A stretch of 64,000 bases of DNA from JAFGNW01 sp964618515 (GCA_964618515.1 CAZUAS010000001.1:17635-81634), one strand, 5' to 3'. Numbered from the stretch's first letter, positions 35,202 to 44,013 are shown. The notes: generated by a model not told the origin, from the letters alone. Numbers and translations: made by a program.

Positions 35202-35230
35202 AAAACCCCGCTTTTAAACAGCGGGGTTTT
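35202..35230. terminator. Bidirectional intrinsic terminator
   Basis: AAAACCCCGC and GCGGGGTTTT form a ten-pair stem with a nine-base loop. T-tracts on both strands serve the convergent caspase-like and phosphatase genes; the stem directly abuts the phosphatase stop codon. Confidence 0.9.
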
Positions 35231-36424
35231 TTATTTTCCATCAGACCCCGATTGGAAAAGAAGCTGCCGACGGCCGTCGCCGTACACCCGGTAAAACCGG
35301 CCATCATGCCAGAGAAGCGCCTGGAAGGAACCGATTGTTTCAAGGGGAACATCAACCGCTACTATCCTGTTATCAAAAAGACCCATCACACTGTCCACCT
35401 CGCTGTGCCCGACTACGATTGTCCGGGCATCGAAGGAAGCCAGCACCCGGTCGATTTCATCCGGCATTATCCGGGGATACTTATCTTCCATGGCATAATG
35501 ATATCCGCGATACCACAGCGGTCCCATACTTCCGAATATGAAATTAACCGTGTCATTAAACGCCATACCCGAAGAACGCATGTCAATCCCGCGACGGACA
35601 ATTTCATTTATCCCGGCAATTGTTCCGCAAAATTGCAGAGCAACGGGATTAAGACCGCCATGCACAAAAATAATCTCGTTTATTTTTATAACCGTCGGCT
35701 TTGAACGCAACCATCGACCCAGCTCCATCTCCGGGCTGAACAGATCCTCGTATCTTATGCGCCATCTCTTGACAACACCTTCCAGGTACTTTTCATGTAC
35801 ATATCTTATATCACCGCGTAAAATCATCAACTCGTGATTACCCAGAAGATAATGAACTTTCCCCCCGGCTCGGTCAGCCTCCTGCTCCAGCCGATAAATG
35901 AACCAGAGACACTCAGTCACCCTGTCGCCCCGGTCAAAAATATCACCGTCTATTACCAGGTGGCCCGCACCCCAGGTCCAGTGCCCGCGACTGTCGATAA
36001 CACCGCTGTTGGCCAGAATATCAACCAGGTAATCGTATTCACCATGAATATCGCTGATGACAAATATTTTTGAGACGTCGTCGAAGATACACGTTTCATT
36101 GATAATCATATTTACGGGAATGACATATTCCACCATGGTATCCCGGCAAAAGCCGCGGAACCGCAAAGTATCCCTTAAAGTATAATTTCTCTTGTCAGTT
36201 TCACCGTTACAATGATAAAATACAATCGCTGAAGAATCACTTCTCCAGAACACGTGCGGGCCGTCATCAAGAGCCGATTCTCCCCCGGTTGTGTCTTTCG
36301 CAATGACCACAGCCGTGGCTGTAGAGCCGGTCGCCTGGGCAAAAACCGGTAGCGCCGAGCCGAGTATCAAAATCAGCCCGAAAATAATCAGGCCAGCATT
36401 TTTTTTTATTATATATTCTCCCAT
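35231..36424 (-). CDS. Exported calcineurin-like metallophosphatase
   Basis: 397 residues with a cleavable signal peptide (hydrophobic 10-28, then VFAQA). An N-terminal beta-rich part of about 110 residues is followed by a PPP-like phosphatase. The metal motifs are ISDIHGEYD, GDIFDRGDRVTE, LLGNHELM, FVHGGLN and VGHSE. It resembles the bacterial Ser/Thr-phosphatase-type (ShPP-like) metallophosphatases acting outside the cytoplasm. It begins four bases after the RqcH gene, which suggests cotranscription. Confidence 0.9.
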   Translation of the reverse strand: MGEYIIKKNAGLIIFGLILILGSALPVFAQATGSTATAVVIAKDTTGGESALDDGPHVFWRSDSSAIVFYHCNGETDKRNYTLRDTLRFRGFCRDTMVEYVIPVNMIINETCIFDDVSKIFVISDIHGEYDYLVDILANSGVIDSRGHWTWGAGHLVIDGDIFDRGDRVTECLWFIYRLEQEADRAGGKVHYLLGNHELMILRGDIRYVHEKYLEGVVKRWRIRYEDLFSPEMELGRWLRSKPTVIKINEIIFVHGGLNPVALQFCGTIAGINEIVRRGIDMRSSGMAFNDTVNFIFGSMGPLWYRGYHYAMEDKYPRIMPDEIDRVLASFDARTIVVGHSEVDSVMGLFDNRIVAVDVPLETIGSFQALLWHDGRFYRVYGDGRRQLLFQSGSDGK

Positions 36425-36428
36425 AATC

Positions 36429-38108
36429 TTATTCCGGTTTTTTCGGAACTACCATAATCGATTTCTCCCGCTCCACCATTACCAGTCCCGGTTTGGCTTT
36501 TTTGGGTTTACGGACATATTTCCGCTCGGTGTATACAACCGGCACCAGGGAATCGTTTCTGGCTTTGCTGTGAAAAGCGGCTATGGCCGCTGTTTCCTCG
36601 ATTTCCCGCTTCGAGGGCTCGAATGATTTATTCGGATATTTCATTACCACATGCGAACCGGGGCACTGCTGGGTATGAAACCATAATTCGTAAGGCTTCG
36701 CATAATCAAACGTAGTGCGGTCGTTATCCGAACCATCGCGCCCCACAAATATCGTCAAACCGGTGGAAAGCTGATATTCCTTATAAGGCAGGCGCGGGGC
36801 GGTTACTTCGCGAGCTCCGGCTTTCGGCAGTAATGAATTTATTTCGCTTCGATATCGCTCCCGCGCCAGGTTAAAATTAAACTCCAGGTCGGTCAGGATT
36901 TTCAGAATTTCCTCGTATTCATTCTGCGTAATCTCCAGCCGCCGCTTTAAAAGTTCCCCTCCCTCACGACCCTTGCGAAATTTCTTGAAATAACTCTCGA
37001 TATTTTCCTGGGGCGACAGGGCTCTGTCCAATTCTATCCTCAGCGGCTTATGAGGCTCGCTGAAGACGTCCTTAACCGTCACTTCCGTCATCCCCTTTCG
37101 TAAAGTATCCATATTTATTTTCAGCAGTTCACCCATCTTGCGATAAATTTCATAACTGCCCGCTTCTTTCAAGTCCTGCTCGAGTTTGAGAAGGCGTTTC
37201 TGCAACCGCCGGGCCGCCTGTTCGACCACTTTTATTATCTTCTTTTCTTCGTCGGCTTCTTCCACCGAGACCTGGCGATGACTCGCCATCGCCATCACCG
37301 CCAGCGACAAAGTCTTGAACTTCTCCGGCTCACCATCAACACTTTTTAACCTGAACGGATATACTTCCGGGGAATGCCGCACCTCATAAAGATAACCCGG
37401 CGATACACCGTCAAAGTGCCCGGCTACCCCTCTTACCTCCTCTGCCAGTATCTCCAGCGCCCGGCTGTCAAAACTTCTGATGTCGGCCTGGTCCAGCCCG
37501 GTTCGCCTGGCTGTCTCCACCGCTAATGTCCGATTGAAGCCGAGGATATTCTTTTCCAACAGAATCGCCGTTGTCATCGGCTTGTCACTTTTATTGATTA
37601 TTTTTTCAAGCCCGCTTGATGTTACCTTGAAAGGATTCAAACCCTCCAGGGGCGGTGGCGGTTGATACCGGTCACCCGCGGTGTATTTCCGATTACGAAG
37701 CGTGGCCTGTAATATACTGCTTTCATCCGTCAGCCAGATATTACCGTTTACCCCCAGCGCCTCGAAAATAACCGTCTGCCTCCTGCCGTCTTTGAGCGTG
37801 CTCATTTTCACCAGACGGTCGAAACCCCACTGCTCGAAAGCCGTAACTCCCGACCCGTCAAGACCGAAAATTGGCCAAGGTTTTTCACGGGTCTTTATAT
37901 CTACTTTAGACGCCGGGACATAATAAAAACCAAAACCGGCCGGATGATAACTGAATACCAGCGCCATCAGCGACTTGCCTTTTATCTTTAAGTAAAAATA
38001 AGCCGTCCGCTCCTTTTTATAAAAGGCGGTATTTACAATAATGGCGCTGTCAACCCGCTCGGCTGTTAACTCCGCAACCAGGTTTTTTATGTGAAGGGCA
38101 GTCTGCAT
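36429..38108 (-). CDS. rqcH: RqcH/NFACT-family ribosome quality control protein
   Basis: 559 residues. The N-terminal NFACT-N domain includes LIxLTxxSSILQATLRNRKYTAGDRYQPPP-like sequence near 125-155. A helix-hairpin-helix region and a charged coiled coil follow (about 285-430). The C-terminal NFACT-R/DUF814 domain has LSTGLTIFVGRDGSDNDRTT and ELWFHTQQCPGSHVVMKYP. RqcH binds obstructed 50S subunits and recruits tRNA-Ala to add alanine tails. The order NFACT-N, coiled coil, NFACT-R matches bacterial RqcH, though the length is near the short end. Confidence 0.9.
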   Translation of the reverse strand: MQTALHIKNLVAELTAERVDSAIIVNTAFYKKERTAYFYLKIKGKSLMALVFSYHPAGFGFYYVPASKVDIKTREKPWPIFGLDGSGVTAFEQWGFDRLVKMSTLKDGRRQTVIFEALGVNGNIWLTDESSILQATLRNRKYTAGDRYQPPPPLEGLNPFKVTSSGLEKIINKSDKPMTTAILLEKNILGFNRTLAVETARRTGLDQADIRSFDSRALEILAEEVRGVAGHFDGVSPGYLYEVRHSPEVYPFRLKSVDGEPEKFKTLSLAVMAMASHRQVSVEEADEEKKIIKVVEQAARRLQKRLLKLEQDLKEAGSYEIYRKMGELLKINMDTLRKGMTEVTVKDVFSEPHKPLRIELDRALSPQENIESYFKKFRKGREGGELLKRRLEITQNEYEEILKILTDLEFNFNLARERYRSEINSLLPKAGAREVTAPRLPYKEYQLSTGLTIFVGRDGSDNDRTTFDYAKPYELWFHTQQCPGSHVVMKYPNKSFEPSKREIEETAAIAAFHSKARNDSLVPVVYTERKYVRKPKKAKPGLVMVEREKSIMVVPKKPE

Positions 38109-38314
38109 GGCTGTATTATAGGTAACTTTATGTTACAAAACAAGTTTTCCTAACAATAAATTTTTGTTTTTTGCTGTCATCTTATAAAAAGGGGGGAACT
38201 TATATTTCTGAATAATGTTACAGTCTTAACCACCCTGAGGGGGCTGGGGTGGTAAATTACATCAGGCTATCATCAGGGAAAGACCTCGGATTAGACAACT
38301 CGGGAATTAAAAAA

Positions 38315-38337
38315 AGCGGAGCCAGGACGGCTCCGCT
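38315..38337. terminator. Orphan intrinsic hairpin with T-tracts on both strands
   Basis: AGCGGAGCC pairs with GGCTCCGCT around a five-base loop, with at least six T on each side. No coding gene precedes it on either strand in the 300-base gap between the RqcH start and the GNAT remnant. ACCACCC/GGGTGGT at 38230-38254 forms a second hairpin in the same gap. A small RNA ending here is possible. Confidence 0.55.
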
Positions 38338-38409
38338 TTTTTACTTCTTCCAATTTATATTGTTTTATTTTCCCATGAATAATTTGAAAATTACCGATTT
38401 AAAAAACAT

Positions 38410-38906
38410 ATGTCTGTACCAACAATTCGCAAAGCTGTTGCGAACGATATCAAAGCCTTCAGTCACTTAAACTACACTTTCCATGAATTCCACGTTGCCG
38501 GTGTCCCTGACCGCCTTGTCACTTCAGGCTCCATCGAAAAATTCGATTGCTCGCAACTTATCACCGAATTGAAAAAAATCTTCGAAAATCCTGATGCCAA
38601 AATTTTCGTTGCCGATATGGATGACCATATTATCAGCCCGGCGGAAATCTATCTACGCGAAGACGAATCTAACCCTTAACGGGTCGCTTACGCTACGGCC
38701 ACCTTCAAAGTCTCATGGTAAGACCTGAATACCGGGGACGTAATATCGGCAAACTTCTGGTTACCACAGCCGAAGATTGGGCACAAAAAAAAGGCGCCAT
38801 CGAAATCCGGCTCGATACCTGGGACTTTAAAAGCGATCCGATAAAATTCTATGAAAAATGTGGCTACTGAACCATTCGCCGTAAAATGGTACACCCGTTC
38901 AAATAA
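38410..38906 (+). pseudogene. GNAT acetyltransferase broken by a frameshift and a stop
   Basis: Codons from ATG 38410 encode the N-terminal half (TIRKAVANDIKAFSHLNYTF ... AEIYLREDESNP) and end at a TAA at 38677-38679. One frame over, the homology continues without a gap: LTGRLRYGHLQSLMVRPEYR, GRNIGKLLVTTAEDW (the acetyl-CoA loop) and DPIKFYEKCGY. An in-frame TGA (38868-38870) then interrupts it, after which TIRRKMVHPFK completes the family C-terminus before TAA at 38904-38906. One indel near 38676 and one nonsense change explain it. It is either a true pseudogene or two assembly errors. Confidence 0.8.
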
Positions 38907-38918
38907 TATCCACCGGCC

Positions 38919-39392
38919 TTACTTCCCGCCGAACATTATTCCAAGTAGTATCCTGAAATCCGGAATATCGCCAACACCAAACCTGGCCTCCAGATTGTAA
39001 AAACCAGTATTTTTCATAGGCAAGCGTAACCCGGCGGTAATAGTGGCACCTATTTCCGTATCCGACCCTCCATGCTCGGCATCCCAGTAGGTCAAAGTCG
39101 GTCCTGCGGCGGCATAAAAAGCGAAAGAAGAATTCGGTGGTTTTAACAGCATGAGAATATCGGCATTGAACGTGAACGTGCTTACATTATCACCGGTGCC
39201 GTAATCGATACTGGGGGCAAACCGGGCGACTTTAAGAAATTCCCCCATCAGCGCCTGGGCGCCAATCACAAACTGGTCGGGATTACTGCCATAACCGGCT
39301 CGAATACCATACCCGTTGGAACCGGCAAACGCCGACATTGTCCCGAATAAAAAGAAACACGCCAGTATTAATAACGGAAATGCCTTTTTCAT
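38919..39392 (-). CDS. Small outer-membrane beta-barrel-like protein
   Basis: 157 residues with signal peptide (residues 1-23, cleavage after SAFA). Alternating aromatic/glycine strands follow (GYGIRAGYGS, FAFYAAAGPTLTYWD, GATITAGLRLPM, FYNLEARFGVGD), ending in a strand RILLGIMFGGK. This fits an eight-strand OmpA/OmpX-like barrel. No enzyme motif is present; the function is unknown. Confidence 0.75.
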   Translation of the reverse strand: MKKAFPLLILACFFLFGTMSAFAGSNGYGIRAGYGSNPDQFVIGAQALMGEFLKVARFAPSIDYGTGDNVSTFTFNADILMLLKPPNSSFAFYAAAGPTLTYWDAEHGGSDTEIGATITAGLRLPMKNTGFYNLEARFGVGDIPDFRILLGIMFGGK

Positions 39393-39649
39393 GGATTAAA
39401 TCCTTTCCTTTGCCACCCTTTTTTTGAGTGACCGTTTCGAAGCGATTGCTCCCCTTTAAAACGAATCACCCCGGTTAAAAACGATTACACATCATTATAA
39501 TATATTTATTATATGACAGAATAAAGCCAAAGTAAAGGAAATATTACAAAAAATTCGTTGCTTTAAGAGCCCGTTAATTAACGTCGTCTGTTCAAACAGG
39601 GCGTAATCCTTTAGTAGTTGTACCTGTTTTTTTCATTTGTAAAAAAAAC

Positions 39650-39676
39650 AGGCGGAACCGCACAAGGATTCCGCCT
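39650..39676 (-). terminator. Intrinsic terminator, distal of a tandem pair
   Basis: AGGCGGAA and TTCCGCCT form a stem and, read on the minus strand, are followed by eight T. It lies downstream of the DUF4397 gene, beyond the terminator at 39712-39739, and before the barrel gene. The rest of the 355-base gap (39393-39747) is AT-rich. Confidence 0.65.
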
Positions 39677-39711
39677 AATAAAGACTATTATTTATGCATT
39701 GCATAAAAAAA

Positions 39712-39739
39712 CTGACCCGGCTTTGGTAAACCGGGTCAG
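39712..39739 (-). terminator. Intrinsic terminator of the DUF4397 gene
   Basis: CTGACCCGG and CCGGGTCAG form a nine-pair stem with a ten-base loop. Seven T follow on the minus strand, directly after the DUF4397 stop codon. Confidence 0.85.
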
Positions 39740-39747
39740 ATCAGCAT

Positions 39748-40431
39748 TTAGTTGTTCACTATTATCTGCGCTCCCAGAGCCTGTGCACCGGTGCCGCCGA
39801 GGAAACCCTTGGCCCAGACAGTGTAGATCTTACCGGCCGTAAGCGAAATATCATTCAGCTCCAATACAACACTGGTATTGGTGGCCGCATCGCGAACCTG
39901 AAGGTCATATATCCCGGCATCAAGTGGGGTGAAATCAGAAGCCTGCTTGAAAGCCTTATTTCCAAAAACAATTGTTCCATCGGTAAGCGTTATATTAACA
40001 GCCGGGGCATTGGGTGATAGATGCACGAAACGCACATGCGCTTTACCGGCCGCCGGGGCTGACAAATTGTCAGTCAACACGACAGTAGAAATATTACTGA
40101 CCGAATCAACCGCAAAAACAGTGTAGTTTGTTCCCGTGGTTAAAGCCAGATCGGCATTGATAACCGTAGTACTTGTTCCGCTGACATTTACCTTCACATT
40201 GCGGTTTCCTGCGTTAACGGACAAATACGAAGTGTTGTCGGGGAAAGACAATCCCGAACCGGCAACAGTATTATCCACCAGCAAATCGACCGCGGGAGCA
40301 TCGGGGGAGGCATGCACCACCATGACATTGGCCGTGTTTTTCGCGGCAACCGGATTATTATCGTCACTGCACGACGTTAACACCAACGGTAGAACCATCA
40401 GTATTCCAAAAACCATCATCTTTTTCATCAT
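39748..40431 (-). CDS. DUF4397-domain lipoprotein
   Basis: The start at 40431 is set by AAGGAG seven bases upstream; an upstream ATG at 40539 lacks one. The protein has a lipoprotein signal ending LVLTSC. Two tandem beta-sandwich repeats open with VMVVHASPDAPAVDLLVD and VRFVHLSPNAPAVNITL, the DUF4397 hallmark. It is predicted to be anchored on the cell surface or in the periplasm. Molecular function is not established for this family. Confidence 0.88.
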   Translation of the reverse strand: MMKKMMVFGILMVLPLVLTSCSDDNNPVAAKNTANVMVVHASPDAPAVDLLVDNTVAGSGLSFPDNTSYLSVNAGNRNVKVNVSGTSTTVINADLALTTGTNYTVFAVDSVSNISTVVLTDNLSAPAAGKAHVRFVHLSPNAPAVNITLTDGTIVFGNKAFKQASDFTPLDAGIYDLQVRDAATNTSVVLELNDISLTAGKIYTVWAKGFLGGTGAQALGAQIIVNN

Positions 40432-40539
40432 TTTAATTCTCCTTTTTTTATCATCATTTTTTATTACTTTTTGGTTGTCCCGGGTGGCCATGTTCTTTTC
40501 CAAAAATAACATTCTCCTCAGGCCACCCCTGAATATCAA

Positions 40540-40749
40540 TTAATCATTGACCCAGCGCTGTTGAATGGCTTTCCATTGAATCAACTGGTACAAAGCGGCT
40601 AAGCCTACCACCACATATACTATTCTGCTTAATATGGTGGCATCGCCGAGAAGTTTCGCGACCAGGTCAAAATGCAACAACCCGACCAGGCCCCAGTTAA
40701 GACCGCCCACTATTAAAAGAACGGCTACGATGACATCGAGTGACTTCAT
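40540..40749 (-). CDS. DUF378-family small membrane protein
   Basis: 69 residues with two membrane helices. The diagnostic N-terminal half is VAVLLIVGGLNWGLVGLLHFDLVAKLLG, then SRIVYVVVGLAALYQL. AAGGAG precedes the ATG. The family is widespread and uncharacterised. The upstream 320 bases to the CarH-like gene carry its promoter region; a 62-codon ORF overlapping its start looks spurious. Confidence 0.88.
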   Translation of the reverse strand: MKSLDVIVAVLLIVGGLNWGLVGLLHFDLVAKLLGDATILSRIVYVVVGLAALYQLIQWKAIQQRWVND

Positions 40750-41026
40750 GACATATTCTCCTTTTTTGTTTTGACGATTTCGCTTGCCATAAGCTCATGC
40801 CTTTCGGCCAACGAATCTATCTGTTTAATATTTAATGCTTGTCTAACTATTGTCTTCATATTGACTAATAAAACCGAATTGTTGCCAATAAGTTCCCAAT
40901 TTTTGAAAAATTTTTTAAATTTCTTATAACTCAATAATAAACAATTGTTTATATTCTTAAAATTGTTTCTTTTTTAAAATAAACATGAACCAACAGAAAA
41001 TATTTTTGTTGCAATTTCTAAAGAAT

Positions 41027-41055
41027 TTGTTTAATAATTGTATAAATAATATAAT
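41027..41055 (+). promoter_or_regulatory. Sigma-70-type promoter of the CarH-like gene
   Basis: TTGTTT (41027-41032) and TATAAT (41050-41055) are spaced by 17 bases. The predicted start site would leave only about eight bases before the ATG at 41070, so the mRNA would be nearly leaderless. TTGTTTA also occurs near 40945-40955, and these AT-rich repeats may include an autoregulatory site. Confidence 0.55.
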
Positions 41056-41069
41056 GAGTGGAAAAATCT

Positions 41070-42020
41070 ATGGCTCAAAAAAACTATATAAAAGGAATGG
41101 GAATCGAAGCTGTTTCGGCGTTTACCGGTCTCAGTAAACACCTGATAAGAATCTGGGAAAGGCGATATGGCGCCGTCAAGCCAAAGCGCACCCATTCCAA
41201 TCGCCGCCTTTACACCGACGCCGACATGCATCGCTTACAGCTTTTGAACAGGGCTGTTAAAGCCGGTCACCGCATCGGCGATATTGCCGCCTTGCCTGCC
41301 AGTCGGCTCGAAGCCCTGGCGGCCGGCACTCCGCTGAAGCCGGTATCAAGTCGTGCCGGTAAATTGACATTTGCCGGGGAATACATCGAAACGGCGCTGG
41401 CAGCTGTATCGAAATTCAACCCCGATGAATTGGATGCCGCTCTCTACCGGGCCGAGGCAGAGCTTGGTCGGGAGCATGCCCTTCAGGAAGTTATAATACC
41501 CCTTATGGAAAAAATCGGGTCAAAGTGGAAGGAGGGAAGCCTGCGCGTATCCCAGGAACATCTCGGAACCTCAATAATCCGTAATCATATCGGTTCTCTA
41601 CTCAGTACCAGTAAGCATTCACCAGAGGCACCATCAATCGTAACCGCCACACCGGTAGGGCAATTGCACGAAATCGGCGCTCTCATAGCCGCGGTATCGG
41701 CTGCCCTTGACGGCTGGCGGTCTATCTATCTGGGGGCGAATCTTCCAGCCGATGAAATCGCCGGCGCCGCCATCCAGACCAAAGCCCGAGCCGTGGCGTT
41801 GAGCCTGGTTTACCCTGCCGACGACCCGATACTTTCTGTCGAACTCAGAAAATTGAAAAAAATGCTACCTGCCTCAGTAACGCTTTTTGTCGGCGGCCGC
41901 GCCGCTGAAGGGTATTTTCAGGTTCTCCGGGAGATAGACGCTGTTTATCTGGCTAACCTCGATGACTTTCGGCAGAATCTTGGAAAACTGAGGAAGGGAA
42001 ACTCTGGTGAACAGCTGTAA
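41070..42020 (+). CDS. CarH/LitR-like B12-binding MerR-family regulator
   Basis: Domains, counted from the ATG at 41070: a MerR helix-turn-helix (10-75, VSAFTGLSKHLIRIWERRYG, NRRLYTDADMHRL), a helical B12-cap domain (about 100-185) with Trp153 and Glu163-His164 (WKEGSLRVSQEHLGTS), and a Rossmann cobalamin domain with His200 (VGQLHEIGAL) as lower ligand. Such proteins repress DNA in the dark with adenosylcobalamin and release it on light. The residue matching the His that forms the light adduct in Thermus CarH is Lys154. A GTG at 41058 lies inside the predicted promoter spacing, so the ATG is preferred. No carotenoid or photolyase gene is adjacent. Confidence 0.88.
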   Translation: MAQKNYIKGMGIEAVSAFTGLSKHLIRIWERRYGAVKPKRTHSNRRLYTDADMHRLQLLNRAVKAGHRIGDIAALPASRLEALAAGTPLKPVSSRAGKLTFAGEYIETALAAVSKFNPDELDAALYRAEAELGREHALQEVIIPLMEKIGSKWKEGSLRVSQEHLGTSIIRNHIGSLLSTSKHSPEAPSIVTATPVGQLHEIGALIAAVSAALDGWRSIYLGANLPADEIAGAAIQTKARAVALSLVYPADDPILSVELRKLKKMLPASVTLFVGGRAAEGYFQVLREIDAVYLANLDDFRQNLGKLRKGNSGEQL

Positions 42021-42105
42021 CCGGACCGGGTCGCCCCCGGTTTTCCCCAGCTTACTCAGGAATCCTTTCGCTATTTTTGCTTCAACCCACGGGTAGCCTG
42101 TTTTC

Positions 42106-42263
42106 CTCGTTCCCACGCTCCGCGTGGGAACTCCGTCCTCGACACTGTGCGTCAATTCAGAAGCGCAAAACGCCCCCGCATTGCGTTCCCACGGAAACCA
42201 TGGGAACGAGAAAATAGGCACAAGTTCAGGTAGAAAGACAGGTCGAAACCCTTGGGTTTCGAC
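42106..42263. repeat. Composite palindromic (REP-like) element
   Basis: Three hairpins lie in the 427-base gap after the CarH-like gene. GTTCCCACG/CGTGGGAAC is at 42109-42131, GTTCCCA/TGGGAAC at 42185-42207, and GTCGAAACCC/GGGTTTCGAC with a TT loop at 42242-42263. The outer arms of the first two also pair (CTCGTTCCCA with TGGGAACGAG). Related pieces occur at 53338-53379 and 53901-53954, so this is a dispersed family, not a single terminator. Confidence 0.7.
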
Positions 42264-42447
42264 TAGCTTAAAAAAAGAAAAATATGTATACAGGCAGAAC
42301 CGTTGCAAGTTCCACCCCATGAAAACTATAATTTTTTGTATGTTAGACTATTTTTTAATGCCACAAGACAAGTTACTAATCGGATAATAATGGACAATAA
42401 ATATTTATGTAAAATTCAGATAAATACATCAGTCAAAAGGACCAGTT

Positions 42448-44013
42448 ATGAAAACTATATTTACTTCCCTGTATTTAATATTATTAATAATTTTAACGAC
42501 AACTCTGACTAACTCGGCCGAAACCACCATCAAAATGCAGGTCCGTATATATTTCGAGAATAAAACCGAACTTATGAATTTGACCCGGCAACCACTCGAT
42601 CGGATCGATATCCGGGAAAACTTCGTGGAGATAGTCACCGTCGCGGTCGAACTGGACGCACTGAGGGGAGAAGGCTTTAAAACCGAAGTCGTCCACAAAG
42701 ATCTGGTAGCTTACTTCCAATCCGGTTTTGACTCCGCCCTGGATATGGGTGGTTATAAAACCCTGGCTGAGATGTATGCATATCTCGATAGCATGATTGC
42801 CGACCACCCCGATATAATATCTTCCAAGTTGAATATCGGCGAGACGGTCGAAGGGCGCCCGATGTGGGCGGTTAAAATTTCCGACTATTCCGATATCGCG
42901 GAAGGCGAAGAACCGGAGATTCTTTACACCGCCTGTATTCACGCCCGGGAACCCATTACGCCCGAAGTACTGCTCTATTTTATGGATTTCCTGACGGATA
43001 ACTATGGCTTTGAACCGGAGGTCACCTGGCTCGTGGACAACCGGCAGATGTGGTTTATCGTGATGGTCAATACCGACGGTTATTATTTTAACGAAGTGAC
43101 CTACCCCGGAGGCGGCGGCATGTGGCGCAAGAATCGTCAGGTAATCAACGAGGAATATATTGGAGTTGATTTGAACCGCAATTTTGGTTTTGCCTGGGGT
43201 TATAACGATGTCGGTTCTGATTGGTACCCGGGTTCCCAGACATATCGGGGAACTGCTCCTTTTTCGGAACCGGAAACCCGGAACATTCGCGATTTTGTCG
43301 AGGCTCATGATTTCAGGGTCTCCGTTTTTTACCATTCCTATGGTAATCAGGTCCTCTGGCCCTGGGGATATGAAAGGCTCTACACTCCGGACCAACCGGC
43401 GTTTCTTGCTCTGGGTGACAGTATCAGTGCTATGAACAGTTATAGAACCGGTACGATACCGGTTTTATACCTTGTCAACGGCGGCAGCGAAGACTGGCTA
43501 TATGGCGAACAGACAACGAAAAATAAATGTATGGCGCTGACGTTCGAGGTTGGGTCTGATTTCTGGCCCCCCTCCGCAGCCATCGACAGCCTGTGCCAGG
43601 TCAACCTTGGACCCAACCTGTTCTTAGCCCGCATCGTAAACGATATCTTTTTGCCCAATCCGCCCGCCGAACCTTTCGCTTACGTCACGGGAGAAGAGTT
43701 CGTTTCGGATTTCAATATTTACTGGACCCATAATGATTCTCTTAACCCGGCGGTCGACTTCGACATCGAAGAATTTCGCGGTTTCCATCTTGTCGTCGAT
43801 ACCGCCGTCAGTCTGGAAAACTGGAAATATAAGGATGTCACTATTACCGAAGAGCGGGCGTTTTCCGGTTACCGGTCCTATTTTACGGGGACAGGCAACG
43901 GCGTTCGCAGTTTTATGCAAACCCAGGGACCCTATCTCGTTAAGCCGGGTGACAGGATTACTTTTTACACTTATTACGATCTTGAAGAAGATTGGGATTA
44001 TGCATATGTCTAA
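42448..44013 (+). CDS. Secreted M14 zinc carboxypeptidase, interrupted by an in-frame TAA
   Basis: 521 residues before the stop. A signal peptide (1-23) and an M14 catalytic domain follow in order. The zinc ligands are His165 and Glu168 in CIHAREP and His296 in FYHSYGN; DLNRNFGFAW at 241-250 binds substrate carboxylate; the catalytic Glu367 is in LTFEVGS. An accessory beta-domain begins at about 435 (WKYKDVTITEERAFSGYRSY) and reads up to WDYAYV, where TAA falls at codon 522. The same frame then continues into the rest of that domain. The peptidase core is intact and could still be active. It would remove C-terminal residues from extracellular peptides. Confidence 0.88.
   Translation: MKTIFTSLYLILLIILTTTLTNSAETTIKMQVRIYFENKTELMNLTRQPLDRIDIRENFVEIVTVAVELDALRGEGFKTEVVHKDLVAYFQSGFDSALDMGGYKTLAEMYAYLDSMIADHPDIISSKLNIGETVEGRPMWAVKISDYSDIAEGEEPEILYTACIHAREPITPEVLLYFMDFLTDNYGFEPEVTWLVDNRQMWFIVMVNTDGYYFNEVTYPGGGGMWRKNRQVINEEYIGVDLNRNFGFAWGYNDVGSDWYPGSQTYRGTAPFSEPETRNIRDFVEAHDFRVSVFYHSYGNQVLWPWGYERLYTPDQPAFLALGDSISAMNSYRTGTIPVLYLVNGGSEDWLYGEQTTKNKCMALTFEVGSDFWPPSAAIDSLCQVNLGPNLFLARIVNDIFLPNPPAEPFAYVTGEEFVSDFNIYWTHNDSLNPAVDFDIEEFRGFHLVVDTAVSLENWKYKDVTITEERAFSGYRSYFTGTGNGVRSFMQTQGPYLVKPGDRITFYTYYDLEEDWDYAYV

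Noticed and set aside
38249..38470. 73-codon plus-strand ORF
   Set aside because: Reads through a strong terminator hairpin; no homology.
40746..40934. 62-codon ORF overlapping the DUF378 start
   Set aside because: Basic, low-complexity sequence over a promoter region; its overlap uses the DUF378 Shine-Dalgarno. A coupled micro-ORF cannot be excluded but is not supported.
42106..42263. Possible CRISPR array
   Set aside because: The repeats are different palindromes at irregular spacing, with no constant repeat-spacer pattern and no cas gene.
42493..43395. 300-codon minus-strand ORF
   Set aside because: Mirror of the M14 peptidase coding strand; codon-driven shadow with no domain.
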